From Gordionus sp. m RMFG-2023 (lineage: Eukaryota > Nematomorpha > Gordioida > Chordodea > Parachordodidae): DNA of 64,000 bases. The stretch lies in assembly GCF_954871325.1 (NCBI RefSeq), contig NC_088775.1, forward strand, positions 34,945,561 to 35,009,560, written 5' to 3'. The notes under the pieces are model-generated. The model was not told the DNA's origin. It searched no databases and saw only the letters and a program-made list of their open reading frames with translations. Shown here one piece after another: positions 39,834 to 52,937 of the stretch (position 1 is the stretch's first letter; each line of letters starts with the position of its first letter). A program made the translations under genes and the position numbers.

Positions 39834-42800
39834 CATTGATATAAATATATTCAATCCCCTATAAATGTCTTTCGCGACAAAATATTTATTTTGTGAACCG
39901 GAAACGTTATAAAATACATCTAAGAGGTTTTGGATAGAGAATTAAATTCTGAGTTCAATGATATAAATATATTCAAAATTACTTTTAAAATGTTAGCCTT
40001 TCCCATATAAATGTCTTTCGCGACAAAAAATATATTTTGTGAACCGGAAACGTAAAAAAATACATCTAAGCGGTTTTGGATAGAGAATTAAATTCTGAGT
40101 TCAATGATATAAATATATTCAAAATTACTTTTAAAATGTTAGCCTTTCCCCTATAAATGTCTTTCGCGACAAAATTATTTTGTGAGAAAACGTAAAAAAA
40201 TACATCTAAGCGGTTTTGGATAGAGAATTAAATTCTGAGTTCAATGATATAAATATATTCAAAATTATTTTTAAAATATTAGCCTTTCCCCTATAAATGT
40301 CTTTCGCGACAAAATATTTATTTTGTGGACCGGAAATTAAAAATACATCTAAGCGGTTTTGGATAGAGAATTAAATTCTGAGTTCAATGATATAAATATA
40401 TTCAAAATTACTTTTAAAATGTTAGCCTTTCCCCTATAAATGTCTTTCGCGACAAAATATTTATTTTGTGAACCGGAAATTAAAAATACATCTAAGCGGT
40501 TTTGGATAGAGAATTAAATTCTGAGTTCAATGATATATATATATTCAAAATTACTTTTAAAATGTTAGCCTTTCCCCTATAAATGTCTTTCGCGACAAAA
40601 GATTTATTTTGTGAACCGAAAACGTAAAAAATAACATCTAAGCGGTATTGGATAGAGAATTAAATTCTGAGTTCAATGATATAAATATATTCAAAATTAT
40701 GTTTAAAATGTTAGCCTTTCCCCTATAAATGTCTTTCGCGACAAAATATTTATTTTGTGGACCGGAAATTAAAAATACATCTAAGCGGTTTTGGATAGAG
40801 AATTAAATTCTGAGTTCAATGATATAAATATATTCAAAATTACTTTTAAAATGTTAGCCTTTCCCCTATAAATGTCTTTCGCGACAAAATATTTATTTTG
40901 TGAACCGGAAATTAAAAATACATCTAAGCGGTTTTGGATAGAGAATTAAATTCTGAGTTCAATGATATATATATATTCAAAATTACTTTTAAAATGTTAG
41001 CCTTTCCCCTATAAATGTCTTTCGCGACAAAAGATTTATTTTGTGAACCGAAAACGTAAAAAATAACATCTAAGCGGTATTGGATAGAGAATTAAATTCT
41101 GAGTTCAATGATATAAATATATTCAAAATTATGTTTAAAATGTTAGCCTTTCCCCTATAAATGTCTTTCGCGACAAAATATTTATTTTGTAAACCGGAAA
41201 TTAAAAATATATCTAAGCGGTTTTGGATAGAGAATTAAATTCTGAGTTCAATGATATATATATATTCAAAATTACTTTTAAAATGTTAGCCTTTCCCCTA
41301 TAAATGTCTTTCGCGACAAAATATTTATTTTGTGAACCGGAAACGTAAAAAAATACATCTAAGCGGTTTTGGATAGAGAATCAAATTCTGAGTTCAATGA
41401 TATAAATATATTCAAAATTACATTTAAAATGTTAGCCTTTTCCCTATAAATGTCTTTCGCGACAAAATATTTATTTTGTGAACCGGAAAGGTAATAAAAT
41501 ACATCTAAGCGGTATTGGATAGAGAATTAAATTCTGAGTTCAATGATATAAATATATTCAAAATTACTTTTAAAATGTTAGCCTTTTCCCTATAAATGTC
41601 TTTCGCGACAAAAATTTTATTTTGTGAACCGTAAACGTAAAAAAATACATCTAAGCGGTTTTGGATAGAGAATTATATTCTGAGTTCAATGATATAAATA
41701 TATTCAAAATTACTTTTAAAATGTTAGCCTTTCCTATATAAATGTCTTTCGCGACAAAAAATTTATTTTGTGAACCGGAAACGTTATAAAATACATCTAA
41801 GCGGTATTGGATAGAGAATTAAATTCTGAGTTCAGTGATATAAATATATTCAAAATTACTTTTAAAATGTTAGCCTTTCCCCTATAAATGTCTTTCGCCA
41901 CAAAAGATTTATTTTGTGAACCGGAAACGTAAAAAAATACATCTAAGCGGTTTTGGATAGAGAATTAAATTCTGAGTTCAGTGATATAAATATATTCAAA
42001 ATTACTTTTAAAATGTCAGCCTTTCCCCTATAAATGTCTTTCGCCACAAAAGATTTATTTTGTGAATCGGAAACGTAAAAAAATATATCTAAGCGGTTTT
42101 GGATAGAGAATTAAATTCTGAGTTTAGTGATATAAATATATTCAAAATTACTTTTAAAATGTTAGCCTTTTCCCTATAAATGTCTTTCGCGACAAAAATT
42201 TTATTTTGTGAACCGAAAACGTAAAAAAATACATCTAAGCGGTTTTGGATAGAGAATTAAATTCTGAGTTCAATGATATAAATATATTCAAAATTACTTT
42301 TAAAATGTTAGCCTTTCCCATATAAATGTCTTTCGCGACAAATAATTTATTTTGTGAACCGGAAAGGTAATAAAATACATCTAAGCGGTATTGGATAGAG
42401 AATTAAATTCTGAGTTCAATGATATAAATATATTCAAAATTACTTTTAAAATGTTAGCCTTTTCCCTATAAATGTCTTTCGCGACAAAAATTTTATTTTG
42501 TGAACCGAAAACGTAAAAAAATACATCTAAGCGGTTTTGGATAGAGAATTAAATTCTGAGTTCAATGATATAAATATATTCAAAATTACTTTTAAAATGT
42601 TAGCCTTTCCTATATAAATGTCTTTCGCGACAAAAAATTTATTTTGTGAACCGGAAACGTAAAAAAATACATCTAAGCGGTTTTGGATAGAGAATTAAAT
42701 TCTCAGTTCAAGGATATAAATATATTCAAAATTACTTTTAAAATGTTAGCCTTTCCCCCTATAAATGTCTTTCGCGACAAAATAATTTTGTGAACCAGAA

Positions 42801-42992
42801 ATTAAAAATACATCTAAGCGGTTTTGGATAGAGAATTAAATTCTGAGTTCAATGATATAAATATATTCAAAATTACTTTTAAAATGTTAGCCTTTCCCCT
42901 ATAAATGTCTTTCGCGACAAAATATTTATTTTGTGAACCGGAAATTAAAAATACATCTAAGCGGTTTTGGATAGAGAATTAAATTCTGAGTT
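39834..42992. repeat. 22-monomer higher-order repeat, 3,159 bp, copy 2
   Basis: Same monomer order and exactly the same length as 29,331-32,489. The only difference I noted is AAGGATATAAA near 42,712. It is followed by the 15-monomer unit with the D/C chimera. Confidence 0.9.
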
Positions 42993-45900
42993 CATTGATA
43001 TAAATATATTCAATCCCCTATAAATGTCTTTCGCGACAAAATATTTATTTTGTGAACCGGAAACGTTATAAAATACATCTAAGAGGTTTTGGATAGAGAA
43101 TTAAATTCTGAGTTCAATGATATAAATATATTCAAAATTACTTTTAAAATGTTAGCCTTTTCCCTATAAATGTCTTTCGCGACAAAAATTTTATTTTGTG
43201 AACCGTAAACGTAAAAAAATACATCTAAGCGGTTTTGGATAGAGAATTATATTCTGAGTTCAATGATATAAATATATTCAAAATTACTTTTAAAATGTTA
43301 GTCTTTCCTATATAAATGTCTTTCGCGACAAAAAATTTATTTTGTGAACCGGAAACGTTATAAAATACATCTAAGCGGTATTGGATAGAGAATTAAATTC
43401 TGAGTTCAGTGATATAAATATATTCAAAATTACTTTTAAAATGTTAGCCTTTCCCCTATAAATGTCTTTCGCCACAAAAGATTTATTTTGTGAACCGGAA
43501 ACGTAAAAAAATACATCTAAGCGGTTTTGGATAGAGAATTAAATTCTGAGTTCAGTGATATAAATATATTCAAAATTACTTTTAAAATGTCAGCCTTTCC
43601 CCTATAAATGTCTTTCGCCACAAAAGATTTATTTTGTGAATCGGAAACGTAAAAAAATATATCTAAGCGGTTTTGGATAGAGAATTAAATTCTGAGTTTA
43701 GTGATATAAATATATTCAAAATTACTTTTAAAATGTTAGCCTTTTCCCTATAAATGTCTTTCGCGACAAAAATTTTATTTTGTGAATCGGAAACGTAAAA
43801 AAATATATCTAAGCGGTTTTGGATAGAGAATTAAATTCTGAGTTTAGTGATATAAATATATTCAAAATTACTTTTAAAATGTTAGCCTTTCTTATATAAA
43901 TGTCTTTCGCGACAAAAAATTTATTTTGTGAACCGGAAACGTTATAAAATACATCTAAGCGGTATTGGATAGAGAATTAAATTCTGAGTTCAGTGATATA
44001 AATATATTCAAAATTACTTTTAAAATGTTAGCCTTTCCCCTATAAATGTCTTTCGCCACAAAAGATTTATTTTGTGAACCGGAAACGTAAAAAAATACAT
44101 CTAAGCGGTTTTGGATAGAGAATTAAATTCTGAGTTCAGTGATATAAATATATTCAAAATTACTTTTAAAATGTCAGCCTTTCCCCTATAAATGTCTTTC
44201 GCCACAAAAGATTTATTTTGTGAATCGGAAACGTAAAAAAATATATCTAAGCGGTTTTGGATAGAGAATTAAATTCTGAGTTTAGTGATATAAATATATT
44301 CAAAATTACTTTTATAATGTTAGCCTTTTCCCTATAAATGTCTTTCGCGACAAAAATTTTATTTTGTGAACCGAAAACGTAAAAAAATACATCTAAGCGG
44401 TTTTGGATAGAGAATTAAATTCTGAGTTCAATGATATAAATATATTCAAAATTACTTTTAAAATGTTAGCCTTTCCCATATAAATGTCTTTCGCGACAAA
44501 TAATTTATTTTGTGAACCGGAAAGGTAATAAAATACATCTAAGCGGTATTGGATAGAGAATTAAATTCTGAGTTCAATGATATAAATATATTCAAAATTA
44601 CTTTTAAAATGTTAGCCTTTTCCCTATAAATGTCTTTCGCGACAAAAATTTTATTTTGTGAACCGAAAACGTAAAAAAATACATCTAAGCGGTTTTGGAT
44701 AGAGAATTAAATTCTGAGTTCAATGATATAAATATATTCAAAATTACTTTTAAAATGTTAGCCTTTCCTATATAAATGTCTTTCGCGACAAAAAATTTAT
44801 TTTGTGAACCGGAAACGTAAAAAAATACATCTAAGCGGTTTTGGATAGAGAATTAAATTCTCAGTTCAATGATATAAATATATTCAAAATTACTTTTAAA
44901 ATGTTAGCCTTTCCCCCTATAAATGTCTTTCGCGACAAAATAATTTTGTGAACCAGAAATTAAAAATACATCTAAGCGGTTTTGGATAGAGAATTAAATT
45001 CTGAGTTCAATGATATAAATATATTCAAAATTACTTTTAAAATGTTAGCCTTTCCCCTATAAATGTCTTTCGCGACAAAATATTTATTTTGTGAACCGGA
45101 AATTAAAAATACATCTAAGCGGTTTTGGATAGAGAATTAAATTCTGAGTTCATTGATATAAATATATTCAATCCCCTATAAATGTCTTTCGCGACAAAAT
45201 ATTTATTTTGTGAACCGGAAACGTTATAAAATACATCTAAGAGGTTTTGGATAGAGAATTAAATTCTGAGTTCAATGATATAAATATATTCAAAATTACT
45301 TTTAAAATGTTAGCCTTTCCCATATAAATGTCTTTCGCGACAAAAAATATATTTTGTGAACCGGAAACGTAAAAAAATACATCTAAGCGGTTTTGGATAG
45401 AGAATTAAATTCTGAGTTCAATGATATAAATATATTCAAAATTACTTTTAAAATGTTAGCCTTTCCCCTATAAATGTTTTCGCGACAAAATTATTTTGTG
45501 AGAAAACGTAAAAAAATACATCTAAGCGGTTTTGGATAGAGAATTAAATTCTGAGTTCAATGATATAAATATATTCAAAATTATTTTTAAAATGTTAGCC
45601 TTTCCCCTATAAATGTCTTTCGCGACAAAATATTTATTTTGTGGACCGGAAATTAAAAATACATCTAAGCGGTTTTGGATAGAGAATTAAATTCTGAGTT
45701 CAATGATATAAATATATTCAAAATTACTTTTAAAATGTTAGCCTTTCCCCTATAAATGTCTTTCGCGACAAAATATTTATTTTGTGAACCGGAAATTAAA
45801 AATACATCTAAGCGGTTTTGGATAGAGAATTAAATTCTGAGTTCAATGATATATATATATTCAAAATTACTTTTAAAATGTTAGCCTTTCCCCTATAAAT

Positions 45901-46373
45901 GTCTTTCGCGACAAAAGATTTATTTTGTGAACCGAAAACGTAAAAAATAACATCTAAGCGGTATTGGATAGAGAATTAAATTCTGAGTTCAATGATATAA
46001 ATATATTCAAAATTATGTTTAAAATGTTAGCCTTTCCCCTATAAATGTCTTTCGCGACAAAATATTTATTTTGTAAACCGGAAATTAAAAATATATCTAA
46101 GCGGTTTTGGATAGAGAATTAAATTCTGAGTTCAATGATATATATATATTCAAAATTACTTTTAAAATGTTAGCCTTTCCCCTATAAATGTCTTTCGCGA
46201 CAAAATATTTATTTTGTGAACCGGAAACGTAAAAAAATACATCTAAGCGGTTTTGGATAGAGAATCAAATTCTGAGTTCAATGATATAAATATATTCAAA
46301 ATTACATTTAAAATGTTAGCCTTTTCCCTATAAATGTCTTTCGCGACAAAATATTTATTTTGTGAACCGGAAA
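41760..46373. repeat. 4.6 kb duplicated block, copy 2 (offset 24,744)
   Basis: Partner of 17,016-21,630. Private changes seen: AAGGATATAAA near 42,712, AGTCTTTCC near 43,301, TTTCTTATATAA near 43,890, TTTTATAATG near 44,313, and a one-base loss (ATGTTTTCGCG) near 45,478 that moves the offset to 24,743. The block leads from the middle domain directly into the right domain through Q-R-S-T. Confidence 0.88.
42993..45150. repeat. 15-monomer unit, 2,158 bp, second copy
   Basis: Same order and length as 18,249-20,406. The tandem tetramer is at 43,285-43,868 and 43,869-44,452, with the D/C chimera at 43,723. It is part of the 24,744-offset block. Confidence 0.88.
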
Positions 46374-47458
46374 TTAAAAATACATCTAAGCGGTTTTGGA
46401 TAGAGAATTAAATTCTGAGTTCAATGATATAAATATATTCAAAATTACTTTTAAAATGCTAGCCTTTCCCATATAAATGTCTTTCGCGACAAAAAATTTA
46501 TTTTGTGAACCGGAAACGTAATAAAATACATCTAACCTCTTTTGGATAGAGAATTAAATTCTGAGTTCAATGATATAAATATATTCAAAATTACTTTTAA
46601 AATGTTAGCCTTGCCCCTATAAATGTCTTTTGCGACAAAATATTTATTTTGTGAACCGGAAATTAAAAATACATCTAAGCGGTTTTGGATAGAGAATTAA
46701 ATTCTGAGTTCAATGATATAAATATATTCAAAATTATTTTTAAAATGTTAGCCTTTCCCCTATAAATGTCTTTCGCGACAAAATATTTATTTTGTGAACC
46801 GGAAATTAAAAATACATCTAAGCGGTTTTGGATAGAGAATTAAATTCTGAGTTCAATGTTATAAATATATTCAAAATTACTTTTAAAATGTTAGCCTTTC
46901 CCATATAAATGTCTTTCGCGACAAAAAATTTATTTTGTGAACCGGAAACGTAATAAAATACATCTAAGCGGTTTTGGATAGAGAATTAAATTCTGAGTTC
47001 AATGATATAAATATATTCAAAATTACTTTTAAAATGCTAGCCTTTTCCCTATAAATGTCTTTCGCGACAAAAAATTTATTTTGTGAACCGGAAACGTAAT
47101 AAAATACATCTAACCTCTTTTGGATTGAGAATTAAATTCTGAGTTCAATGATATAAATATATTCAAAATTACTTTTAAAATGTTAGCCTTTCCCCTATAA
47201 ATGTCTTTCGCGACAAAAGATTTCTTTTGTGAACCGGAAACGTAAAAAAATACATCTAAGCGGTTTTGGATAGAGAATTAAATTCTGAGTTCAATGATAT
47301 AAATATATTCAAAATTACATTTAAAATGTTAGCCTTTTCCCTATAAATGTCTTTCGCGACAAAATATTTATTTTGTGAACCGGAAATTAAAAATACATCT
47401 AAGCGGTTTTGGATAGAGAATTAAATTCTGAGTTCAATGATATAAATATATTCAAAAT

Positions 47459-48465
47459 TACTTTTAAAATGCTAGCCTTTCCCATATAAATGTCTTTCGC
47501 GACAAAAAATTTATTTTGTGAACCCGAAACGTAATAAAATACATCTAACCTCTTTTGGATAGAGAATTAAATTCTGAGTTCAATGATATAAATATATTCA
47601 AAATTACTTTTAAAATGTTAGCCTTTCCCCTATAAATGTCTTTCGCGACAAAATATTTATTTTGTGAACCGGAAATTAAAAATACAACTAAGCGGTTTTG
47701 GATAGAGAATTAAATTCTGAGTTCAATGATATAAATATATTCAAAATTACTTTTAAAATCTTAGCCTTTCCCTTATAAATGTCTTTCGCGACAAAAGATT
47801 TATTTTGTGAACCGGAAACGTAAAAAAATTCATCTAAGCGGTTTTGGATAGAGAATTAAATTCTGAGTTCAATGATATAAATATATTCAAAATTACTTTT
47901 AAAATGTTAGCCTTTTCCCTATAAATGTCTTTCGCGACAAAATATTTATTTTGTGAACCGGAAATTAAAAATACATCTAAGCGGTTTTGGATACAGAATT
48001 AAATTCTGAGTTCAATGATATATATATATTCAAAATTACTTTTAAAATGTTAGCCTTTCCCCTATAAATGTCTTTCGCGACAAAAGATTTATTTTGTGAG
48101 AAAACGTAAAAAAATACATCTAAGCGGTTTTGGATAGAGAATTAAATTCTGAGTTCAATGATATAAATATATTCAAAATTATTTTTAAAATGTTAGCCTT
48201 TCCCCTATAAATGTCTTTCGCGACAAAATATTTATTTTGTGGACCGGAAATTAAAAATACATCTAAGCGGTTTTGGATAGAGAATTAAATTCTGAGTTCA
48301 ATGATATAAATATATTCAAAATTACTTTTAAAATGTTAGCCTTTCCCCTATAAATGTCTTTCGCGACAAAATATTTATTTTGTGAACCGGAAATTAAAAA
48401 TACATCTAAGCGGTTTTGGATAGAGAATTAAATTCTGAGTTCAATGATATAAATATATTCAAAAT
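47459..48465. repeat. 1,007 bp heptamer, copy 1
   Basis: Seven monomers starting with R: R, W with ACAACTAAG, one with AAATCTTAGCC, one with GGATACAG and the M-like end, a K-like hybrid (ACAAAAGATTTA then GTGAGAAAACG), L, and a plain 143-type. The next 1,007 bases repeat this in register. Private to copy 1 are AACCCGAAAC near 47,522 and ATTCATC near 47,829. Confidence 0.9.
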
Positions 48466-51400
48466 TACTTTTAAAATGCTAGCCTTTCCCATATAAATGT
48501 CTTTCGCGACAAAAAATTTATTTTGTGAACCGGAAACGTAATAAAATACATCTAACCTCTTTTGGATAGAGAATTAAATTCTGAGTTCAATGATATAAAT
48601 ATATTCAAAATTACTTTTAAAATGTTAGCCTTTCCCCTATAAATGTCTTTCGCGACAAAATATTTATTTTGTGAACCGGAAATTAAAAATACAACTAAGC
48701 GGTTTTGGATAGAGAATTAAATTCTGAGTTCAATGATATAAATATATTCAAAATTACTTTTAAAATCTTAGCCTTTCCCTTATAAATGTCTTTCGCGACA
48801 AAAGATTTATTTTGTGAACCGGAAACGTAAAAAAATACATCTAAGCGGTTTTGGATAGAGAATTAAATTCTGAGTTCAATGATATAAATATATTCAAAAT
48901 TACTTTTAAAATGTTAGCCTTTTCCCTATAAATGTCTTTCGCGACAAAATATTTATTTTGTGAACCGGAAATTAAAAATACATCTAAGCGGTTTTGGATA
49001 CAGAATTAAATTCTGAGTTCAATGATATATATATATTCAAAATTACTTTTAAAATGTTAGCCTTTCCCCTATAAATGTCTTTCGCGACAAAAGATTTATT
49101 TTGTGAGAAAACGTAAAAAAATACATCTAAGCGGTTTTGGATAGAGAATTAAATTCTGAGTTCAATGATATAAATATATTCAAAATTATTTTTAAAATGT
49201 TAGCCTTTCCCCTATAAATGTCTTTCGCGACAAAATATTTATTTTGTGGACCGGAAATTAAAAATACATCTAAGCGGTTTTGGATAGAGAATTAAATTCT
49301 GAGTTCAATGATATAAATATATTCAAAATTACTTTTAAAATGTTAGCCTTTCCCCTATAAATGTCTTTCGCGACAAAATATTTATTTTGTGAACCGGAAA
49401 TTAAAAATACATCTAAGCGGTTTTGGATAGAGAATTAAATTCTGAGTTCAATGATATATATATATTCAAAATTACTTTTAAAATGTTAGCCTTTCCCCTA
49501 TAAATGTCTTTCGCGACAAAAGATTTATTTTGTGAACCGAAAACGTAAAAAATAACATCTAAGCGGTATTGGATAGAGAATTAAATTCTGAGTTCAATGA
49601 TATAAATATATTCAAAATTATGTTTAAAATGTTAGCCTTTCCCCTATAAATGTCTTTCGCGACAAAATATTTATTTTGTAAACCGGAAATTAAAAATATA
49701 TCTAAGCGGTTTTGGATATAGAATTAAATTCTGAGTTCAATGATATATATATATTCAAAATTACTTTTAAAATGTTAGCCCTTCCCCTATAAATGTCTTT
49801 CGCGACAAAAGATTTATTTTGTGAACCGAAAACGTAAAAAATAACATCTAAGCGGTATTGGATAGAGAATTAAATTCTGAGTTCAATGATATAAATATAT
49901 TCAAAATTATGTTTAAAATGTTAGCCTTTCCCCTATAAATGTCTTTCGCGACAAAATATTTATTTTGTAAACCGGAAATTAAAAATATATCTAAGCGGTT
50001 TTGGATAGAGAATTAAATTCTGAGTTCAATGATATATATATATTCAAAATTACTTTTAAAATGTTAGCCTTTCCCCTATAAATGTCTTTCGCGACAAAAG
50101 ATTTATTTTGTGAACCGAAAACGTAAAAAATAACATCTAAGCGGTATTGGATAGAGAATTAAATTCTGAGTTCAATGATATAAATATATTCAAAATTATG
50201 TTTAAAATGTTAGCCTTTCCCCTATAAATGTCTTTCGCGACAAAATATTTATTTTGTAAACCGGAAATTAAAAATATATCTAAGCGGTTTTGGATAGAGA
50301 ATTAAATTCTGAGTTCAATGATATATATATATTCAAAATTACTTTTAAAATGTTAGCCTTTCCCCTATAAATGTCTTTCGAGACAAAATATTTATTTTGT
50401 GAACCGGAAACGTAAAAAAATACATCTAAGCGGTTTTGGATAGAGAATCAAATTCTGAGTTCAATGATATAAATATATTCAAAATTACATTTAAAATGTT
50501 AGCCTTTTCCCTATAAATGTCTTTCGCGACAAAATATTTATTTTGTGAACCGGAAATTAAAAATACATCTAAGCGGTTTTGGATAGAGAATTAAATTCTG
50601 AGTTCAATGATATAAATATATTCAAAATTACTTTTAAAATGCTAGCCTTTCCCATATAAATGTCTTTCGCGACAAAAAATTTATTTTGTGAACCGGAAAC
50701 GTAATAAAATACATCTAACCTCTTTTGGATAGAGAATTAAATTCTGAGTTCAATGATATAAATATATTCAAAATTACTTTTAAAATGTTAGCCTTGCCCC
50801 TATAAATGTCTTTTGCGACAAAATATTTATTTTGTGAACCGGAAATTAAAAATACATCTAAGCGGTTTTGGATAGAGAATTAAATTCTGAGTTCAATGAT
50901 ATAAATATATTCAAAATTATTTTTAAAATGTTAGCCTTTCCCCTATAAATGTCTTTCGCGACAAAATATTTATTTTGTGGACCGGAAATTAAAAATACAT
51001 CTAAGCGGTTTTGGATAGAGAATTAAATTCTGAGTTCAATGATATAAATATATTCAAAATTACTTTTAAAATGTTAGCCTTTCCCCTATAAATGTCTTTC
51101 GCGACAAAATATTTATTTTGTGAACCGGAAATTAAAAATACATCTAAGCGGTTTTGGATAGAGAATTAAATTCTGAGTTCAATGATATATATATATTCAA
51201 AATTACTTTTAAAATGTTAGCCTTTCCCCTATAAATGTCTTTCGCGACAAAAGATTTATTTTGTGAACCGAAAACGTAAAAAATAACATCTAAGCGGTAT
51301 TGGATAGAGAATTAAATTCTGAGTTCAATGATATAAATATATTCAAAATTATGTTTAAAATGTTAGCCTTTCCCCTATAAATGTCTTTCGCGACAAAATA

Positions 51401-52937
51401 TTTATTTTGTAAACCGGAAATTAAAAATATATCTAAGCGGTTTTGGATAGAGAATTAAATTCTGAGTTCAATGATATATATATATTCAAAATTACTTTTA
51501 AAATGTTAGCCTTTCCCCTATAAATGTCTTTCGCGACAAAATATTTATTTTGTGAACCGGAAACGTAAAAAAATACATCTAAGCGGTTTTGGATAGAGAA
51601 TCAAATTCTGAGTTCAATGATATAAATATATTCAAAATTACATTTAAAATGTTAGCCTTTTCCCTATAAATGTCTTTCGCGACAAAATATTTATTTTGTG
51701 AACCGGAAATTAAAAATACATCTAAGCGGTTTTGGATAGAGAATTAAATTCTGAGTTCAATGATATAAATATATTCAAAATTACTTTTAAAATGCTAGCC
51801 TTTCCCATATAAATGTCTTTCGCGACAAAAAATTTATTTTGTGAACCGGAAACGTAATAAAATACATCTAACCTCTTTTGGATAGAGAATTAAATTCTGA
51901 GTTCAATGATATAAATATATTCAAAATTACTTTTAAAATGTTAGCCTTGCCCCTATAAATGTCTTTTGCGACAAAATATTTATTTTGTGAACCGGAAATT
52001 AAAAATACATCTAAGCGGTTTTGGATAGAGAATTAAATTCTGAGTTCAATGATATAAATATATTCAAAATTATTTTTAAAATGTTAGCCTTTCCCCTATA
52101 AATGTCTTTCGCGACAAAATATTTATTTTGTGAACCGGAAATTAAAAATACATCTAAGCGGTTTTGGATAGAGAATTAAATTCTGAGTTCAATGTTATAA
52201 ATATATTCAAAATTACTTTTAAAATGTTAGCCTTTCCCATATAAATGTCTTTCGCGACAAAAAATTTATTTTGTGAACCGGAAACGTAATAAAATACATC
52301 TAAGCGGTTTTGGATAGAGAATTAAATTCTGAGTTCAATGATATATATATATTCAAAATTACTTTTAAAATGTTAGCCTTTCCCCTATAAATGTCTTTCG
52401 CGACAAAAGATTTATTTTGTGAACCGAAAACGTAAAAAATAACATCTAAGCGGTATTGGATAGAGAATTAAATTCTGAGTTCAATGATATAAATATATTC
52501 AAAATTATGTTTAAAATGTTAGCCTTTCCCCTATAAATGTCTTTCGCGACAAAATATTTATTTTGTAAACCGGAAATTAAAAATATATCTAAGCGGTTTT
52601 GGATAGAGAATTAAATTCTGAGTTCAATGATATATATATATTCAAAATTACTTTTAAAATGTTAGCCTTTCCCCTATAAATGTCTTTCGAGACAAAATAT
52701 TTATTTTGTGAACCGGAAACGTAAAAAAATACATCTAAGCGGTTTTGGATAGAGAATCAAATTCTGAGTTCAATGATATAAATATATTCAAAATTACATT
52801 TAAAATGTTAGCCTTTTCCCTATAAATGTCTTTCGCGACAAAATATTTATTTTGTGAACCGGAAATTAAAAATACATCTAAGCGGTTTTGGATAGAGAAT
52901 TAAATTCTGAGTTCAATGATATAAATATATTCAAAAT
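48466..52937. repeat. 4,472 bp tandem duplication, unit 1 (contains heptamer copy 2)
   Basis: Thirty-one monomers starting at the R of the second heptamer (48,466-49,472) and ending with Q before the next R at 52,938. Marks shared with unit 2 include AAATCTTAGCC (48,767 versus 53,239), GTTAGCCCTTCC (about 49,775 versus 54,244), GGATATAGAATT in O and TTTCGAGAC in P. Confidence 0.92.

Larger units (their letters stand above)
12070..46373. repeat. Middle domain: R-free higher-order repeat region
   Basis: Between the last GCTAGCC monomer near 11,960 and the next at about 46,450 I see no class R monomer. Instead B, C, D, E, D', P and Q' monomers recur in a fixed order. The truncated I monomer, preceded by H ending TTCATTG, is a convenient landmark. 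The C of CATTG falls at 12,070, 14,800, 18,249, 20,407, 23,134, 27,171, 29,331, 32,490, 37,111, 39,834, 42,993 and 45,151. The intervals hold 19, 24, 15, 19, 28, 15, 22, 32, 19, 22 and 15 monomers. Each interval is listed separately below. Confidence 0.9.
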
